DNA of 64,000 nt from Streptococcus xiaochunlingii (GTDB lineage: Bacteria > Bacillota > Bacilli > Lactobacillales > Streptococcaceae): NCBI RefSeq assembly GCF_006385805.1, contig NZ_VFSG01000004.1, forward strand, positions 1 through 64,000, read 5' to 3'. The notes below the pieces were generated by a model. It was not told where the DNA came from, ran no database searches, and saw only the letters and a program-made list of their open reading frames with translations. This document shows, in pieces, positions 8,288-20,028 of this stretch. Every line of letters begins with the position of its first letter. The first letter of the stretch is position 1. Both the position numbers and the translations under genes were made by a program.

Positions 8288-8979
8288 CCTCTGACGACCT
8301 CCACATCTCCTACAATCCCCGCAATAACAAGCTTCACTGTTCGATGGGAACTTCGATAATTCGGTGTCTCCATGCTTACTGTCTCATTTCTCAATTTCCT
8401 AGGTTTTTGAGAGAAGAGGCGCAATTCTCCATATAAGGTATTTACCTGCAAGCTCAGCTCCACATCCACCGGCAAAATAATTTTCGTATTGCCAAACATC
8501 TTTCTCATGATGATGACATTGTCATGATTCACAACAATCACTTCGTCTAAGTGGATCGTATCCTTCCCGAATAAACGTGTAATCGTTAAATCGCGAAAAT
8601 GGCAGTTTACCTTTGAAAAATGATGCAGATCCCCAATCCAAGGCGTTTTCTCTTGTCGGATTTCTACATCTTCCTCATAATCTATCTTCACTTCTTCGTT
8701 TTCACGGTAAAAATAGGGATAAGCCACCAGCATGGCATAGACGACGGCAAACAAAAGCGCAGCAATGACATAAGGATTTAACATGACAATAAAAAACAGC
8801 AGAATGCTGGATGCCACTAAAAGAAAGTTACTCCGCTGTTTTCCGATGTAATAATACAATAAAAGCAAGCACAGAACCACGATTAGGACGATACGAGATA
8901 TATTTCCCGCCAAAATAGTGATTGCAGCCATGGTGAGTAACAAAGCTTCAACAAACACAAACAATTGAATCTTCCACAT
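8284..8979 (-). CDS. liaF: LiaF-type membrane inhibitor of LiaS
   Basis: The N-terminal 90 residues hold about four hydrophobic segments, and the C-terminal cytoplasmic part is the LiaF-like domain (DLTITRLFGKDTIHLDEVIVVNHDNVIIMRKMFGNTKIILP). The protein has 231 residues. The frame begins at 9000, but ATG 8979 (MWKIQLF) has GGAGAGG seven bases upstream. It is the first gene of liaFSR. LiaF normally keeps LiaS silent until envelope stress. Confidence 0.92.
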   Translation of the reverse strand: MWKIQLFVFVEALLLTMAAITILAGNISRIVLIVVLCLLLLYYYIGKQRSNFLLVASSILLFFIVMLNPYVIAALLFAVVYAMLVAYPYFYRENEEVKIDYEEDVEIRQEKTPWIGDLHHFSKVNCHFRDLTITRLFGKDTIHLDEVIVVNHDNVIIMRKMFGNTKIILPVDVELSLQVNTLYGELRLFSQKPRKLRNETVSMETPNYRSSHRTVKLVIAGIVGDVEVVRG

Positions 8980-9063
8980 AATTGAACCTCTCCATTCCAT
9001 TTTATCAAAATTCTAAAGGATTCGCTTCCGCCTCTAGAAGGATTCATTCCAACTCTCTCTTTA

Positions 9064-9094
9064 CTAAAAAACCAGACCGATCGGGTCTGGTTTT
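9064..9094 (-). terminator. Terminator after stkP
   Basis: AAAACCAGACC and GGTCTGGTTTT pair around CGAT and are followed by TTTTTTAG on the minus strand. It closes the gmk-stkP operon and separates it from liaFSR. Confidence 0.92.
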
Positions 9095-9108
9095 ATAAGG
9101 TCATCATG

Positions 9109-10980
9109 TTAAGATTCTGGTTCAGTAGTAGCCGAAGGTTCCGTATTGGAATGGGATTCTACAGTTGTAGAGGTTGAACTTTCTGATGAACTACTTGAAG
9201 CTTTCGTGCTACTTGATGATTCTGTCTTCGGTTCGTATACGGTTAAGACAATGCGAGTCTTTTTAATATCGATGCTCGATTGAGCTTCTGGAGTCTGACT
9301 CACAATTTGACCTGGTAAGACTTCTACACCAGCCGGAAGATGCGATGTGGTCTTCCGTTCAATATTTGCTTCCTTCACCCCGTAAATCTGTACGAGATTA
9401 GAGACAGCAAATTCATAATTAGAACCAACATAACTTGGTAACTCAATCGAATTACTTTCCTTCGATACTTTCAGAACAACCTTGGTATTAGAAGTCAAAT
9501 CATATTTTTGACCACCAGCAGGAGATTGCTCAAGCACGATTCCTGGCTCCACTTCATTGGTCTCGACTTCTTCAATCGAAATCAGCTTGCTAGAAAGCTT
9601 ATAGGTGGTTTTCAGATCGTTTTCCGCATCTTCTCTAGACCTACCAGTATAGTCCGGCATGTCAAAGGTGCTTGGCCCTTTCGAGACAACCAAATCAACC
9701 TTGCTGTTTTCCTTTTTCTGAGCTCCTGCATTTGGATTGGTACGGATTACATAGCCCTCCAGCACCGAATCACTGTATTCTTCTTTTTCGTCTCCCACTT
9801 GAAGATCCTGATCTTCAATGATAGCCCGAGCTTCTGCTACCGTTTTTCCAGATACATCCGGCACTGTTTTGTTGGCTGGACTCATATAAAGAAGAAAGGC
9901 AAAGGCAGCTAGTACCAAAGCTAGGGCGACAAACAATACCTTGTAGCGCGTCCGCAAACGACGACGTGGCTTATTTTTTGGAGAAACTGGAGCTATTCGA
10001 TCCTCTGAAGCCACTGGTCGGTCCTCATGAACTGCAGGACGAGCTTCCGATGTTGGAAGTGGAGCCGGTTTTGGAACCACGTTCACCTTTGGTAAGGTCT
10101 TGGTATCCGCTTTTGAAGCGTCATCAAAGACTAATTTTTTCTCATTACGGCGTTCATAAGATAGACAACTTGACAAGTCGACATACATTTCAGCTACCGA
10201 CTTATAGCGATCGGATAGTTTCTTTGCTGTGGCCTTAATCACCACATTTTCCAAAGCCTGCGGAACATTTTTGTTCTCTTCAATGATGGACGGAAGTGGT
10301 TTTTGGAAATGTTGCAGCGCAATGGTCACTGCACTATCCCCATCATAAGGGATATGACCCGTCAGCATTTCGTAGAAAATGATCCCCATTGCATAGATAT
10401 CACTTTGAATAGAAGCCTTCGATCCTCTGGCTTGCTCTGGTGATAAATAATGAACCGAACCTAACATAGAGTTGGTCTGGGTGAGACTGGTCTCTGCAAA
10501 GGCTACTGCAATCCCAAAGTCAGAAACCTTGGCATTTCCGTCCGATGTTAAAAGGACATTTTGAGGTTTCAAATCACGGTGAATAATGCCTTGCGTGTGC
10601 GCCAAGCGCATAGCAAGAAGGATTTGCCCCATCAAGCGAACAGCTTCTTCATTTGAGAGAGGAGCATTTTCTTTGATATAGCGTTTCAAGTCCAAACCAG
10701 CGACATATTCCATCGCCAAGTATTGTTGGCCATCTTCTTCACCGATATCCGTGATCCGAACGATATTTGGATGATCCAAATCTGCCATCGCTTTGGCCTC
10801 TCGTTGGAAGCGAGCAACTGCAATTGGATCTGTTTGGTAATTGGTCCTCAGTACTTTAACTGCAACTTCTTCACCATCTAAGATTAAATCCCGAGCGAGG
10901 TAGACATCTGCCATTCCTCCACGCCCGATTTGGCGGATTATCTTATATCGTCCGGCAAAAATTTTGCCGATTTGAATCAT
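9109..10980 (-). CDS. stkP: PASTA-domain serine/threonine protein kinase StkP/PknB
   Basis: This 623-residue membrane kinase coordinates septal wall synthesis. Kinase motifs: GRGGMADVY (19-27), K42, HRDLKPQN (134-141, catalytic D136), DFG (154-156), SPEQARG. A basic juxtamembrane stretch leads to one membrane helix (about 350-370). Outside are three PASTA repeats, starting near [16 protein letters not shown] and ELPSYVGSN, then a Ser/Thr-rich tail of about 40 residues. Pneumococcal StkP has four PASTA repeats, so this one is shorter. The gene overlaps phpP by four bases. Confidence 0.96.
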   Translation of the reverse strand: MIQIGKIFAGRYKIIRQIGRGGMADVYLARDLILDGEEVAVKVLRTNYQTDPIAVARFQREAKAMADLDHPNIVRITDIGEEDGQQYLAMEYVAGLDLKRYIKENAPLSNEEAVRLMGQILLAMRLAHTQGIIHRDLKPQNVLLTSDGNAKVSDFGIAVAFAETSLTQTNSMLGSVHYLSPEQARGSKASIQSDIYAMGIIFYEMLTGHIPYDGDSAVTIALQHFQKPLPSIIEENKNVPQALENVVIKATAKKLSDRYKSVAEMYVDLSSCLSYERRNEKKLVFDDASKADTKTLPKVNVVPKPAPLPTSEARPAVHEDRPVASEDRIAPVSPKNKPRRRLRTRYKVLFVALALVLAAFAFLLYMSPANKTVPDVSGKTVAEARAIIEDQDLQVGDEKEEYSDSVLEGYVIRTNPNAGAQKKENSKVDLVVSKGPSTFDMPDYTGRSREDAENDLKTTYKLSSKLISIEEVETNEVEPGIVLEQSPAGGQKYDLTSNTKVVLKVSKESNSIELPSYVGSNYEFAVSNLVQIYGVKEANIERKTTSHLPAGVEVLPGQIVSQTPEAQSSIDIKKTRIVLTVYEPKTESSSSTKASSSSSESSTSTTVESHSNTEPSATTEPES

Positions 10981-11717
10981 GCCATATCCTCCTCAGCAAA
11001 GCGAATCAGTACAACTGTAATATTGTCCAAACCGCCAGCATTATTCGCAAAGCGAATCAAGGTTTTTGCCTTTTCTTCAATCGATAAATCGCTGACAACG
11101 ATATCACGGATTTCATCGCCAGAGATCATATTGGTTAATCCATCACTATTGATAACAATGAAATCTCCCGCTTCAACCGTAACCATACCAAAATCAGGCT
11201 GCAATTCATCTTTTTGTCCAATGGATTGGGTGATGATATTGCGTTGGGGATGATGCGCTGCCTCTTCTTCCGTAATCTGTCCTGCCTTGAGCAAGGCGTT
11301 TACTAAAGAATGGTCACTGGTCAATTGATGGTATTCCCCATTACGCACGAGTCCAATTCGGGAATCCCCTACATGCGCAAATAAGACTTGGTCATCAATA
11401 ACGGCAACAGCTTCGAGAGTTGTTCCCATTCCTTTATGTTCTTCATCTTGACCAATGCGATGGATCTGCTGGTTTTCTTTTTCCAGATACTCCGCAAACC
11501 ACTCTCTGACTTCGTTAATGGTGCTGATTTCAGTCGCTACCCAAGCAGCGCCGAGATCGGTAACAGCCATCTCACTAGCAATATTACCAGCACGATGCCC
11601 CCCCATCCCGTCAGCTAGGAAAACCATGGATTTTCCTGCTTTATTTTTATATTGATTTGCATAGTCTTGGTTATTTGTCCGTCTTTGACCTACATCGGTT
11701 AAGATAGAAATTTCCAT
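10977..11717 (-). CDS. phpP: PP2C-type protein phosphatase PhpP
   Basis: This 246-residue PPM/PP2C phosphatase reverses StkP phosphorylation. Metal-binding motifs are visible: [15 protein letters not shown] near the N-terminus, [13 protein letters not shown] in the middle, and [15 protein letters not shown] plus [11 protein letters not shown] near the C-terminus. No membrane segment is present. The start overlaps the stkP ATG region, the standard phosphatase-kinase pair. Confidence 0.95.
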   Translation of the reverse strand: MEISILTDVGQRRTNNQDYANQYKNKAGKSMVFLADGMGGHRAGNIASEMAVTDLGAAWVATEISTINEVREWFAEYLEKENQQIHRIGQDEEHKGMGTTLEAVAVIDDQVLFAHVGDSRIGLVRNGEYHQLTSDHSLVNALLKAGQITEEEAAHHPQRNIITQSIGQKDELQPDFGMVTVEAGDFIVINSDGLTNMISGDEIRDIVVSDLSIEEKAKTLIRFANNAGGLDNITVVLIRFAEEDMA

Positions 11718-11738
11718 ACTGTCCGTATCCTCCTGAGA

Positions 11739-13040
11739 TTACGATATTCTTCGAAAACGACTAATAAAGAAACCATCGCTTCCATACAATTCTGGTGTAA
11801 TTAAAATACAGCCATCTTTCAGAATATCTTTTCGTTCATGATCTAATGGCACGAGTTCAAAATTTGGATGGGTTTCTAAAAACTGGTCAACCACATCAAA
11901 ATTCTCTTCTCCTATAATTGTGCATGTACTGTAGACTATTATACCATCTTTTCGCACACTTTGACAAACTCCATCCAATATTTCCAATTGAATCGCCTGT
12001 AGAGACGCAAAGTCAGCATTGTCTTTATTGTACTTGATATCTGGCTTACGGCGGATCAAACCAATCCCAGAGCAAGGGGCGTCTACTAAGATTTTATCAA
12101 AGGCATCCGCTCCAAAAGCTTCAAAGACCTGGCTGGCATCCAGTTTTTTTGTCTGAATTTTATCTGCAACTCCCAGACGTTCCGCGTTTTCCTGAATTAA
12201 TTGGAGCTTATGATCGTACAAGTCCAACGCTGTGATCCTCCCATCGACTAGATAAGAAGCTAGATGGGTGGTCTTGCCCCCAGGTGCTGCACAGGCATCT
12301 AATACCTGGTCTGATGGTTGGATCTCTATAGCCGGAGCCACCAATTGACTGGTCTCATCTTGAATGGTTAATTTCCCTTGTTTGAAGTAATCAGAGCCCG
12401 CAAAATAGCCATTCTCCTTTACGAGGGCAGTTGAAGCCAATAAAGAATCAGAGGCCTGCAATCGCTCTTTGATCTCTTCTTTTTGGTCCAGGTCGACAAC
12501 TCGAACACTAGCCTTGTTGCGGACATAGAGACTTTCAAAAATCGCAATGGCCCGCTTTTCACCATACTCGTCCATCAACTTTTTCACCAACCAAACCGGA
12601 AGAGAATAACGGATCGAAAGTCGTTTGTTGATTCGTTTAATCTGGTCAATCGATGGAAGCCCCTCTCGTAGCATTTTCCGCAAGAGAGCATTGACATATT
12701 TTTCGCTCCCCTTCTTCCGTTGCTTGGCAAGCTCTACTGCTTCATGGACAACAGCATGGGGAGGAATCTTCTCCAGATAGACGAACTGATAGAGGCTCAT
12801 CAATAAAAGATGATAAATCCATGGATCCACCTGGTCCCGATCAGCGACAAAGTGCGACAGATACCATTCCAAGGTTAGCTTGCGTGAAACCGTCCCATAG
12901 ACGATTTCGGTTACTAGACTTTTATCTACATCTGACAAGGTCGCCTTAGTCAGGACTTTTTTGAGGGCGATATTTGAAAAAGCACTGTCCTGGAAAATCT
13001 CTCCTAGAGCAGATAGGGCTACTCCTCGTGCAGTCTGCAT
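11739..13040 (-). CDS. rsmB: 16S rRNA (cytosine-967-C5) methyltransferase RsmB
   Basis: The protein combines an N-terminal NusB-like RNA-binding domain (about 1-130) with a C-terminal SAM-dependent methyltransferase. The methyltransferase shows VLDACAAPGGKTTHLA and the catalytic-cysteine motifs VDAPCSGIG and YSTCTI, which define m5C RNA methyltransferases. The frame opens at 13061, but MQTARGVAL at 13040 is the usual start, directly after the fmt stop. The Shine-Dalgarno there is weak, so translation is probably coupled to fmt. Confidence 0.93.
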   Translation of the reverse strand: MQTARGVALSALGEIFQDSAFSNIALKKVLTKATLSDVDKSLVTEIVYGTVSRKLTLEWYLSHFVADRDQVDPWIYHLLLMSLYQFVYLEKIPPHAVVHEAVELAKQRKKGSEKYVNALLRKMLREGLPSIDQIKRINKRLSIRYSLPVWLVKKLMDEYGEKRAIAIFESLYVRNKASVRVVDLDQKEEIKERLQASDSLLASTALVKENGYFAGSDYFKQGKLTIQDETSQLVAPAIEIQPSDQVLDACAAPGGKTTHLASYLVDGRITALDLYDHKLQLIQENAERLGVADKIQTKKLDASQVFEAFGADAFDKILVDAPCSGIGLIRRKPDIKYNKDNADFASLQAIQLEILDGVCQSVRKDGIIVYSTCTIIGEENFDVVDQFLETHPNFELVPLDHERKDILKDGCILITPELYGSDGFFISRFRRIS

Positions 13041-13041
13041 C

Positions 13042-13977
13042 TTATTTACCAAATTGATCACCTACTTGCAGTTGTCGCCCCAAACCATTTAAGAAATCTC
13101 CGACAGCCATCTTGGGTTTACCAGCTGGCTGAACAAGGGTCAAGGCCAGGGCTCCCTCACCCGTCGCAACAAGGATTTCATTTTTATGAAGAGCCAAAAT
13201 TTCCCCTGGTTCTCCTTGACCTTCACACGGTTTTGCTTGGTAAATCTTGAAGCGTTCACCCTTCCATAGAGTATGGGCGACTGGCCAAGGATACATACCC
13301 CGAACTTGGTTAAAGAGTTCACGGTTGGTTCGTGTCCAATCCAGGCGTTCTTCTTCCGGCTTGATATTGGGAGAGAAGGTGACTTGTTGGGGGTCCTGCG
13401 GTTGTGGCTTAAGTTCTCCCGCAAGGTAAGCCGGTAGAGTTTCTAAGAGAAGATCCCGACCGACAAGAGCCAATTTCTCAAATAGGGTCCCCACATTGTC
13501 TTCCTCTAAAATAGGGATGGCGCGAGAGGAAATCATATCTCCAGCATCCATCTCTTTGACCATTTCCATGATGGTCACACCAGCTTCTTTATCCCCATTC
13601 ATGATGGCATAATGAATAGGAGCTCCACCACGGTATTTTGGAAGAAGGGAAGCATGCACGTTGACAGAAAACTTCATCGCCTCTAACAAACGACTCGGCA
13701 AGAATTGTCCAAAGGCTGCTGTGACAATCCCGTCTGCTCCCAAAGCCAATAAGTCTTCTAGTTCTTGACTTCCAGATAGTTTCTCCGACTGATAGATTGG
13801 CAAGCCTGCTTCTAAAGCCACTTCTTTTACTGGCGTCATTCGGATTTCTTTTTTCCGGCCAACTGCACGATCTGGTTGGGTCACAACGGCTAGAATTTCA
13901 TAGCGTTCATCAGAAATCAAGCCTTTTAAGACTGTAGCTGAGAAATCAGGCGTTCCCATAAATAGTATTTTTGTCAT
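13042..13977 (-). CDS. fmt: Methionyl-tRNA formyltransferase
   Basis: This 311-residue enzyme formylates initiator Met-tRNA using 10-formyl-THF. The N-terminal catalytic domain has [11 protein letters not shown], the [23 protein letters not shown] motif and [15 protein letters not shown]; a C-terminal OB-fold domain follows. It lies between priA and rsmB, the common Firmicutes order. Confidence 0.97.
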   Translation of the reverse strand: MTKILFMGTPDFSATVLKGLISDERYEILAVVTQPDRAVGRKKEIRMTPVKEVALEAGLPIYQSEKLSGSQELEDLLALGADGIVTAAFGQFLPSRLLEAMKFSVNVHASLLPKYRGGAPIHYAIMNGDKEAGVTIMEMVKEMDAGDMISSRAIPILEEDNVGTLFEKLALVGRDLLLETLPAYLAGELKPQPQDPQQVTFSPNIKPEEERLDWTRTNRELFNQVRGMYPWPVAHTLWKGERFKIYQAKPCEGQGEPGEILALHKNEILVATGEGALALTLVQPAGKPKMAVGDFLNGLGRQLQVGDQFGK

Positions 13978-13988
13978 TTTTTCTCCTT

Positions 13989-16379
13989 CTACATAAAACT
14001 TTGCGGTTCATTGTCAATGCTGACTCGAAGATCTTGATTTTCCCGCTCTTGAGTATAGTCCAAAATCTGATTTAAAACCTGTGGCAAATGGTCTTCAAAC
14101 CGGTACTTCAACAGGATTTGATAATGGAACAAATTATGCGTGCGAGCAATCGGTTTTGGCGTTGGTCCCAAGATTTGGACCTGATCGGACAGACCTGCTT
14201 TCAACAGGTCCATCACCTGATATGCTTTTTTAACCACGACCTCTTCTTGTTTGTGAGAGAGGGTTAAACCTACGGTGTAATAATAAGGTGGATAGCCTAA
14301 TTGGTGGCGCACCTTCATTTCATAGGCATAAAACCCTTCATAATCTTGGCGTTTCGCATATTCAATGGCATAATGATGAGGATTATAGGTCTGGATCAGA
14401 ACCTGTCCTTCTTTATCCGCACGACCAGCCCGCCCTGCCACCTGGGTTAACAGTTGGAAAGTCCGCTCTGACGAGCGAAAATCAGGCAAATTTAGAGCTG
14501 TATCAGCATTGAGGACACCGACTAGCGTTACATTGGGGAAATCCAAGCCCTTGGCAATCATTTGGGTCCCGAGCAAAATATCCGCTTGTCCTTGACCAAA
14601 CTGATCCAACAAAGCCTCGTGACTCCCTTTTTTCCGAGTAGTATCAACGTCCATCCGCAGAATACGAGCCTCGGGGAAAATTTCTTGTAGCTCATCGTAG
14701 GCCTTCTGGGTCCCCGTCCCGTAATAACGAATCGATCGACTTTGACAATTAGGGCAGACTGTTGGAATGGCCTTGTGGTAATTACAATAATGGCAATCCA
14801 TCGTCTTGGTATCCATGTGAAGGGTCAAGGAGATATCACAATTCGGACAGGTATCTACCTGACCACACTCCCGACACATCACAAAGCTGGAATAACCCCG
14901 GCGATTGAGCATGAGGACAACTTGCTCTTTTCGCTGCAGACGTTCTGCTATCGCTTCTAGCAACTTAGGTGTATAGGTTCCGGATTCCTGCTGGCCAATA
15001 TAATCTCTGAAATCAATCACTTCCACCTCTGGAATACGAGCAAGAGGATTGGCTCGTTGGGTCAATTGAAGAAATTCATAGACACCTTTTCCTGCACGGG
15101 CTCGTGTTTCTAGACTAGGTGTCGCCGACCCCAAGACCAAAACAGCCTGGTGATACTGAGCCCGAAGTAAAGCTACTTCACGCGCATGGTAGCGAGGATT
15201 GCTATCTTGTTTATAGGTAGCCTCATGTTCTTCATCGATAATAATGGCCCCTAGGTTCTTCAGAGGTGCAAAGATGGCAGACCGCGCTCCTACGACCACT
15301 TGAGCTTCTCCACGTTCAACACGTCTCCACTCATCGTATTTTTCACCGTTGGATAGACCTGAATGAAGAATGGCTACCCGATCCCCAAAGCGAGAAATGA
15401 AGCGACCCGTCACTTGAGGTGTCAAGGAAATTTCGGGAACTAACATAATAGCTGTTTTTCCCTTTCCTAGCACCTCTTGGATGATTTGGAGATAAACCTC
15501 TGTCTTCCCACTTCCTGTCACTCCTTCTAGCAAAAAAGGTTTGGAAGGTTGCCCGATTTTGCTGGTTACCGCTTGAACGGCTCGTTCTTGTTCAGCATTT
15601 AGAACCAAGGCCTCTGTCGACTCTTTGTCTTTAAAGTAGGTTGCTGCACGATTGACTTCTTTCTCAAAAATCAGCAAGGCTCCCTGATCAATGAAATAGT
15701 TCACAACTGGACGAGAGAATTCCGCCAATAAATCACTCAAAGGCGCATCCACTTCTTGACTTTGGACAAACTCACGCAGGGCCAAGCGCTTTTTGGCATT
15801 CTTGGCGATTTCCAAATTTTCAAGTAGGTGATGATTTACTCGATACCATTTTTCTGTTTTGATATGTTTACGATCCACTGCTTGGTATTCTACTTCCAAC
15901 TCTCCCTTACGAGTCAGTCGCATCATTCGTGCTTGAGCATCAATATCCAAAGAAGAAAAGGCCAAGCTAGTCGCTGTTCCAAAAATGTCTTCTCGATCCT
16001 CTGGCGATAACAGTTCTGTCGGATGGAGAATTTTGTCATAGGAAGAATTTAAAACACTCGGTAGCATGGCTTTCAAGAGGGTGATTTTGTAGGCAAAAAC
16101 CGTCTTTCGCAACTGATCTGCTAGCCAAAATTGCTCCTCTCCTAGAACCGGTTGGTAGTCTAAGACCTCCACGATACTTTTCAATTCTTGATCTTTAACT
16201 GCTAGAGTGGTCTCTTCAAGGCCAACCACAATCCCTTGAATGAGCCTATTTCCCTTTCCAAAGGGAACATGCACCCGCATTCCTTTTTCCAAGAAAGGAG
16301 AAAACTCTTCTGGTACCTGGTAACTATAGGGCTTGTCTGTTTGCATCAAGGGAACATCAACGATGACTTGTGCTAGCAT
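13989..16379 (-). CDS. priA: Primosomal protein N' (PriA helicase)
   Basis: PriA restarts stalled replication forks. The 796-residue protein has an N-terminal 3'-DNA-binding domain, Walker [12 protein letters not shown], the DEEH box [13 protein letters not shown], a zinc-binding module with paired cysteines ([28 protein letters not shown]), and helicase motifs [14 protein letters not shown] and QVAGRAGR. The frame begins at 16439, but ATG 16379 ([11 protein letters not shown]) has an AGGAGGT site just upstream. Confidence 0.97.
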   Translation of the reverse strand: MLAQVIVDVPLMQTDKPYSYQVPEEFSPFLEKGMRVHVPFGKGNRLIQGIVVGLEETTLAVKDQELKSIVEVLDYQPVLGEEQFWLADQLRKTVFAYKITLLKAMLPSVLNSSYDKILHPTELLSPEDREDIFGTATSLAFSSLDIDAQARMMRLTRKGELEVEYQAVDRKHIKTEKWYRVNHHLLENLEIAKNAKKRLALREFVQSQEVDAPLSDLLAEFSRPVVNYFIDQGALLIFEKEVNRAATYFKDKESTEALVLNAEQERAVQAVTSKIGQPSKPFLLEGVTGSGKTEVYLQIIQEVLGKGKTAIMLVPEISLTPQVTGRFISRFGDRVAILHSGLSNGEKYDEWRRVERGEAQVVVGARSAIFAPLKNLGAIIIDEEHEATYKQDSNPRYHAREVALLRAQYHQAVLVLGSATPSLETRARAGKGVYEFLQLTQRANPLARIPEVEVIDFRDYIGQQESGTYTPKLLEAIAERLQRKEQVVLMLNRRGYSSFVMCRECGQVDTCPNCDISLTLHMDTKTMDCHYCNYHKAIPTVCPNCQSRSIRYYGTGTQKAYDELQEIFPEARILRMDVDTTRKKGSHEALLDQFGQGQADILLGTQMIAKGLDFPNVTLVGVLNADTALNLPDFRSSERTFQLLTQVAGRAGRADKEGQVLIQTYNPHHYAIEYAKRQDYEGFYAYEMKVRHQLGYPPYYYTVGLTLSHKQEEVVVKKAYQVMDLLKAGLSDQVQILGPTPKPIARTHNLFHYQILLKYRFEDHLPQVLNQILDYTQERENQDLRVSIDNEPQSFM

Positions 16380-16441
16380 GCTTCCACCTCCTTCCTGTCC
16401 TAGCGCTAAATAGCAAAAAATAAGATTGAGCGAACCCAACC

Positions 16442-16753
16442 TTAAATTTTTTCACCATCTTCTTTTTCTTTCGCGATTTGTTCTTTAATTTTACGCTCTT
16501 CTTCTTCTTTACGCAAGCGTTCTGCTTCGATTCGACGACGAACCGCTTCACGCTTAGCTTCTGGATCTGGGTGAATCACCACATTTCCTGATTCAATCTC
16601 TTCCAAGGCACGCAAGGTAGATTTTACTGATTGAAATTCTTGAGTAGGAGTTGCACCACTCTCTAACTCATGAGCTCGTTTGGCTTCAAGAATAACCAAA
16701 GAGTATTTTGACGGTACTTTATCCAACAATGTGTCAATAGATGGTTTTAACAT
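16442..16753 (-). CDS. rpoZ: RNA polymerase omega subunit
   Basis: This is the small RNAP subunit that stabilises beta'. The 103-residue protein has the family pattern [30 protein letters not shown] at its N-terminus, with a long, highly charged C-terminal helix rich in E, K and R. Two adjacent ATG codons exist (16756 and 16753); the second gives the usual N-terminus. It sits between gmk and priA, as is common in Firmicutes. Confidence 0.95.
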   Translation of the reverse strand: MLKPSIDTLLDKVPSKYSLVILEAKRAHELESGATPTQEFQSVKSTLRALEEIESGNVVIHPDPEAKREAVRRRIEAERLRKEEEERKIKEQIAKEKEDGEKI

Positions 16754-16784
16754 CATAATCTTTTTACCTAATTCCTATTCTAAA

Positions 16785-17435
<651 letters not shown>

Positions 17436-17441
17436 CTATCT

Positions 17442-17470
17442 AGTGTAACAAAAATAGAAAGATTTTTCAA
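17442..17470 (-). promoter_or_regulatory. Promoter of the gmk-stkP operon
   Basis: On the minus strand TTGAAA (17465-17470), a 17-base spacer and TACACT (17442-17447) with a TG extension form a good sigma-A promoter about 30 bases before the gmk ATG. Confidence 0.8.
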
Positions 17471-17565
17471 CAGATTTTTCCTTGAGGCAAGGCCCTAACC
17501 ACTTCTCTACCAATGAACCATCTCATCTGTGCTAACCCATTTTTAACACGACTCACAAAAAAATA

Positions 17566-17608
17566 GCCAACTAAGGTTGTTCCACCTTCGCTGACTATCT
17601 TTTATATA
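17566..17608 (-). terminator. Terminator after rny
   Basis: An imperfect long stem (ATAGTCA..GAAGGT with ACCTT..TGGCTAT) is followed by TTTTTTT on the minus strand. It lies 17 bases after the rny stop. Confidence 0.8.
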
Positions 17609-17624
17609 TGGCTTTTAACAAGCT

Positions 17625-19232
17625 CTATTTTGCATAATCAATGGCACGTAATTCACGAATAACGGTTACCTTGATGTTACCAGGGTACTCCAAGTTGGAC
17701 TCAATCTTCTCACGGATATCATGAGCCAAGATGGTCAACTTATCATCCTTGACTTCTTCAGGGCTGACCATAATTCGAATTTCACGACCTGCTTGCAAGG
17801 CAAAGCTGGTCTTAACTCCCTCAAAGCCATTTGCAATTTCTTCAAGATCTTGCAGGCGTTTGATGTAACTTTCGAGAGACTCGCTCCGAGCACCTGGACG
17901 CGCCGCACTCAAGGCATCTGCTGCTGCGACAATGACTGCAATGACACTTTCTGGTTCAACATCACCATGGTGACTGGCAATCGTATTGACAACAACTGGA
18001 TGCTCTTTGTATTTACGAGCTAATTCAGTACCAATTTCTACGTGGCTACCTTCTACCTCGCGGTCGATGGCTTTACCAATATCATGAAGGAAACCAGCTC
18101 GACGAGCCAAGGTAGCATTTTCACCAAGCTCACTCGCAATAATACCAGATAACTTAGCAACCTCAATGGAGTGACGCAAGACGTTCTGTCCATAAGAAGT
18201 TCTGAATTGCAAGCGTCCCATAATCTTCATCAAATCAGGATGTAGATTTGGTGCGCCAATTTCATAGGCTGCTGCTTCACCATATTCACGAATCCGTTGG
18301 TCAATTTCCAAACGGTTCTTCTCTACCAACTCTTCAATCCGAGCTGGATGGATGCGACCATCTTTCAAGAGACTTTCCATGGTCATTCGTGCGATTTCCC
18401 GACGAATCGGATCAAATCCAGACAAGGTGACTACTTCTGGTGTGTCGTCAATAATCACATCCACACCTGTCAAGCTTTCGAAGGTTCGGATATTTCGACC
18501 TTCGCGACCAATAATCCGACCCTTCATTCCATCATCTGGTAAATGAACCGTTGAGTTGGTCTGTTCTGCCACAAAATCCCCAGCCATCCGTTGCATGGCT
18601 TGAACCAGGATATCTTTTGCAACTTTATCTGAACGTTCTTTTACTTCCACTTCTGCTTCTCGAATTCGAGTCGCAATCTCTTTGGAGAGTCGTTCTTCTG
18701 TTTGCGTTAAGATAATATCACGTGCTTCCGATTGAGTCAGAGAAGCAATTTTTTCTAATTCTTCTTCTTTCTTCTTTTCTAGCTCATGTAATTGTTCTTC
18801 ACGCGCATCAATGTGTTTAGTTCTATCTGAAAGACTTTGCTCTTTTTGTTCAAGAGCTTGCTCTTTGCTCGTAAGATTGTCATCTTTGCGATCAAGATTA
18901 TTTGAACGTTCCGCCAAGCGGGTTTCTAATTGTTTTAATTCTTGACGCTCTGACTTAAACTCAGCATCGACTTCTTCTCGATATTTTCTGGCTTCTTCCT
19001 TTGCCTCCAAAAGTGCTTCTTTTTTAAGTGAACTAGACTCGTGCTTAGCTTCTTTCAAAATCAAATCAGCTTCGCGCTCAGCCTGTCCACGTAAATTCGT
19101 TGCTTCTTGTTCAGCATTTAAAAGAGTAAGTTCTGCAGCCTCTTTCGATGCTTTCATCTTGACTGAGATCCCTACATATCCAATGACTAAACCAATGATT
19201 GCGGCAAAAACAATTGCAATTCCAAATTCCAT
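17625..19232 (-). CDS. rny: Ribonuclease Y
   Basis: This 535-residue membrane-anchored endonuclease starts mRNA decay in Firmicutes. Order of parts: N-terminal membrane helix (about 4-24), long coiled coil rich in E, K and R (about 30-200), KH domain ([24 protein letters not shown]), HD domain with HDIGKA and the SHHGD motif, and a conserved C-terminal region. It is monocistronic. Confidence 0.97.
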   Translation of the reverse strand: MEFGIAIVFAAIIGLVIGYVGISVKMKASKEAAELTLLNAEQEATNLRGQAEREADLILKEAKHESSSLKKEALLEAKEEARKYREEVDAEFKSERQELKQLETRLAERSNNLDRKDDNLTSKEQALEQKEQSLSDRTKHIDAREEQLHELEKKKEEELEKIASLTQSEARDIILTQTEERLSKEIATRIREAEVEVKERSDKVAKDILVQAMQRMAGDFVAEQTNSTVHLPDDGMKGRIIGREGRNIRTFESLTGVDVIIDDTPEVVTLSGFDPIRREIARMTMESLLKDGRIHPARIEELVEKNRLEIDQRIREYGEAAAYEIGAPNLHPDLMKIMGRLQFRTSYGQNVLRHSIEVAKLSGIIASELGENATLARRAGFLHDIGKAIDREVEGSHVEIGTELARKYKEHPVVVNTIASHHGDVEPESVIAVIVAAADALSAARPGARSESLESYIKRLQDLEEIANGFEGVKTSFALQAGREIRIMVSPEEVKDDKLTILAHDIREKIESNLEYPGNIKVTVIRELRAIDYAK

Positions 19233-19280
19233 GTTTTTACCCCTAATCTAATGAATAGTTGAATTAAAAAATTCTTTATT

Positions 19281-19309
19281 ATTTTATCATATTTTTACAA
19301 AATTAACAA
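19281..19309 (-). promoter_or_regulatory. rny promoter
   Basis: On the minus strand TTGTTA (19304-19309), a 17-base spacer and TAAAAT (19281-19286) with an upstream TG form a sigma-A promoter. The rny ATG follows about 50 bases later behind an AGGGGT ribosome binding site. I saw nothing else in the rest of the 270-base rny-luxS gap apart from the luxS promoter. Confidence 0.7.
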
Positions 19310-19465
19310 ACAAATTTTCTAGCGAAAACTAATCTATTTCTGCTATTATTCTAATGCTTCTTTCCCTTGATTCTAACGGGAAAACACCCTAAAAACAAGC
19401 TTCTGAATCTTATTTCAACGGCTACTTGCCTCTCTCTTCTCTTGTGTTTTCTTCCAGCGCCAATT

Positions 19466-19497
19466 GTGCTATAATCAAGAAAAAAGAAATTGAGGAA
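19466..19497 (+). promoter_or_regulatory. luxS promoter and ribosome binding site
   Basis: TGTGCTATAAT contains a perfect -10 (19470-19475) with the TGn extension; the -35 region is poor. TTGAGGAAG lies shortly before the luxS ATG. Confidence 0.72.
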
Positions 19498-19502
19498 GAT
19501 AC

Positions 19503-19985
19503 ATGACGAAAGAAGTTATTGTGGAAAGTTTTGAACTAGACCACACTGCTGTAAAAGCCCCTTACGTCCGCCTAATCGGAGAGGAAACTGGACCAAAGGG
19601 AGATGTTATCTCAAACTATGATATCCGCTTGGTTCAACCAAATGAAGACTCTATCCCGACTGCTGGTTTACATACGATTGAGCACCTATTAGCTATGTTG
19701 ATCCGTAAGCGCATTGATGGGATGATCGATTGTTCCCCATTTGGGTGTCGTACTGGATTTCATATGATTATGTGGGGTCAGCACGATCCAAAAACCATTG
19801 CACAAGTGATTAAATCTTCTTTAGAGGAAATTGCTGAAGCAACAAGCTGGGAAGACGTCCCAGGAACGACGATTGAATCTTGCGGAAACTATAAAGATCA
19901 CAGCCTCTTTTCTGCCAAAGAGTGGTGCAAATTGATTCTAGAACAAGGTATTTCTGACGATCCATTCACACGCCATATCGTATAA
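19503..19985 (+). CDS. luxS: S-ribosylhomocysteine lyase (autoinducer-2 synthase)
   Basis: LuxS splits S-ribosylhomocysteine into homocysteine and DPD, the precursor of AI-2. The 160-residue protein has the metal site HTIEH (57-61) with C127 as third ligand, and the catalytic cysteine C82 in FGCRTGFH. It is a single-gene unit between its own promoter and a strong hairpin terminator. Confidence 0.98.
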   Translation: MTKEVIVESFELDHTAVKAPYVRLIGEETGPKGDVISNYDIRLVQPNEDSIPTAGLHTIEHLLAMLIRKRIDGMIDCSPFGCRTGFHMIMWGQHDPKTIAQVIKSSLEEIAEATSWEDVPGTTIESCGNYKDHSLFSAKEWCKLILEQGISDDPFTRHIV

Positions 19986-19988
19986 AAA

Positions 19989-20023
19989 ACAAAAGACTTC
20001 TCTTTCAAAGAGAAGTCTTTTTT
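19989..20023. terminator. Bidirectional terminator between luxS and mapZ
   Basis: AAAGACTTCTCTTT and AAAGAGAAGTCTTT form a near-perfect palindrome with A runs before and T runs after, so it can end transcripts of both convergent genes. Confidence 0.92.
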
Positions 20024-20028
20024 AATTC

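Noticed and set aside
9508..10238. Plus-strand frames opposite stkP
   Set aside because: They lie fully within a certain kinase gene and have no start signals.
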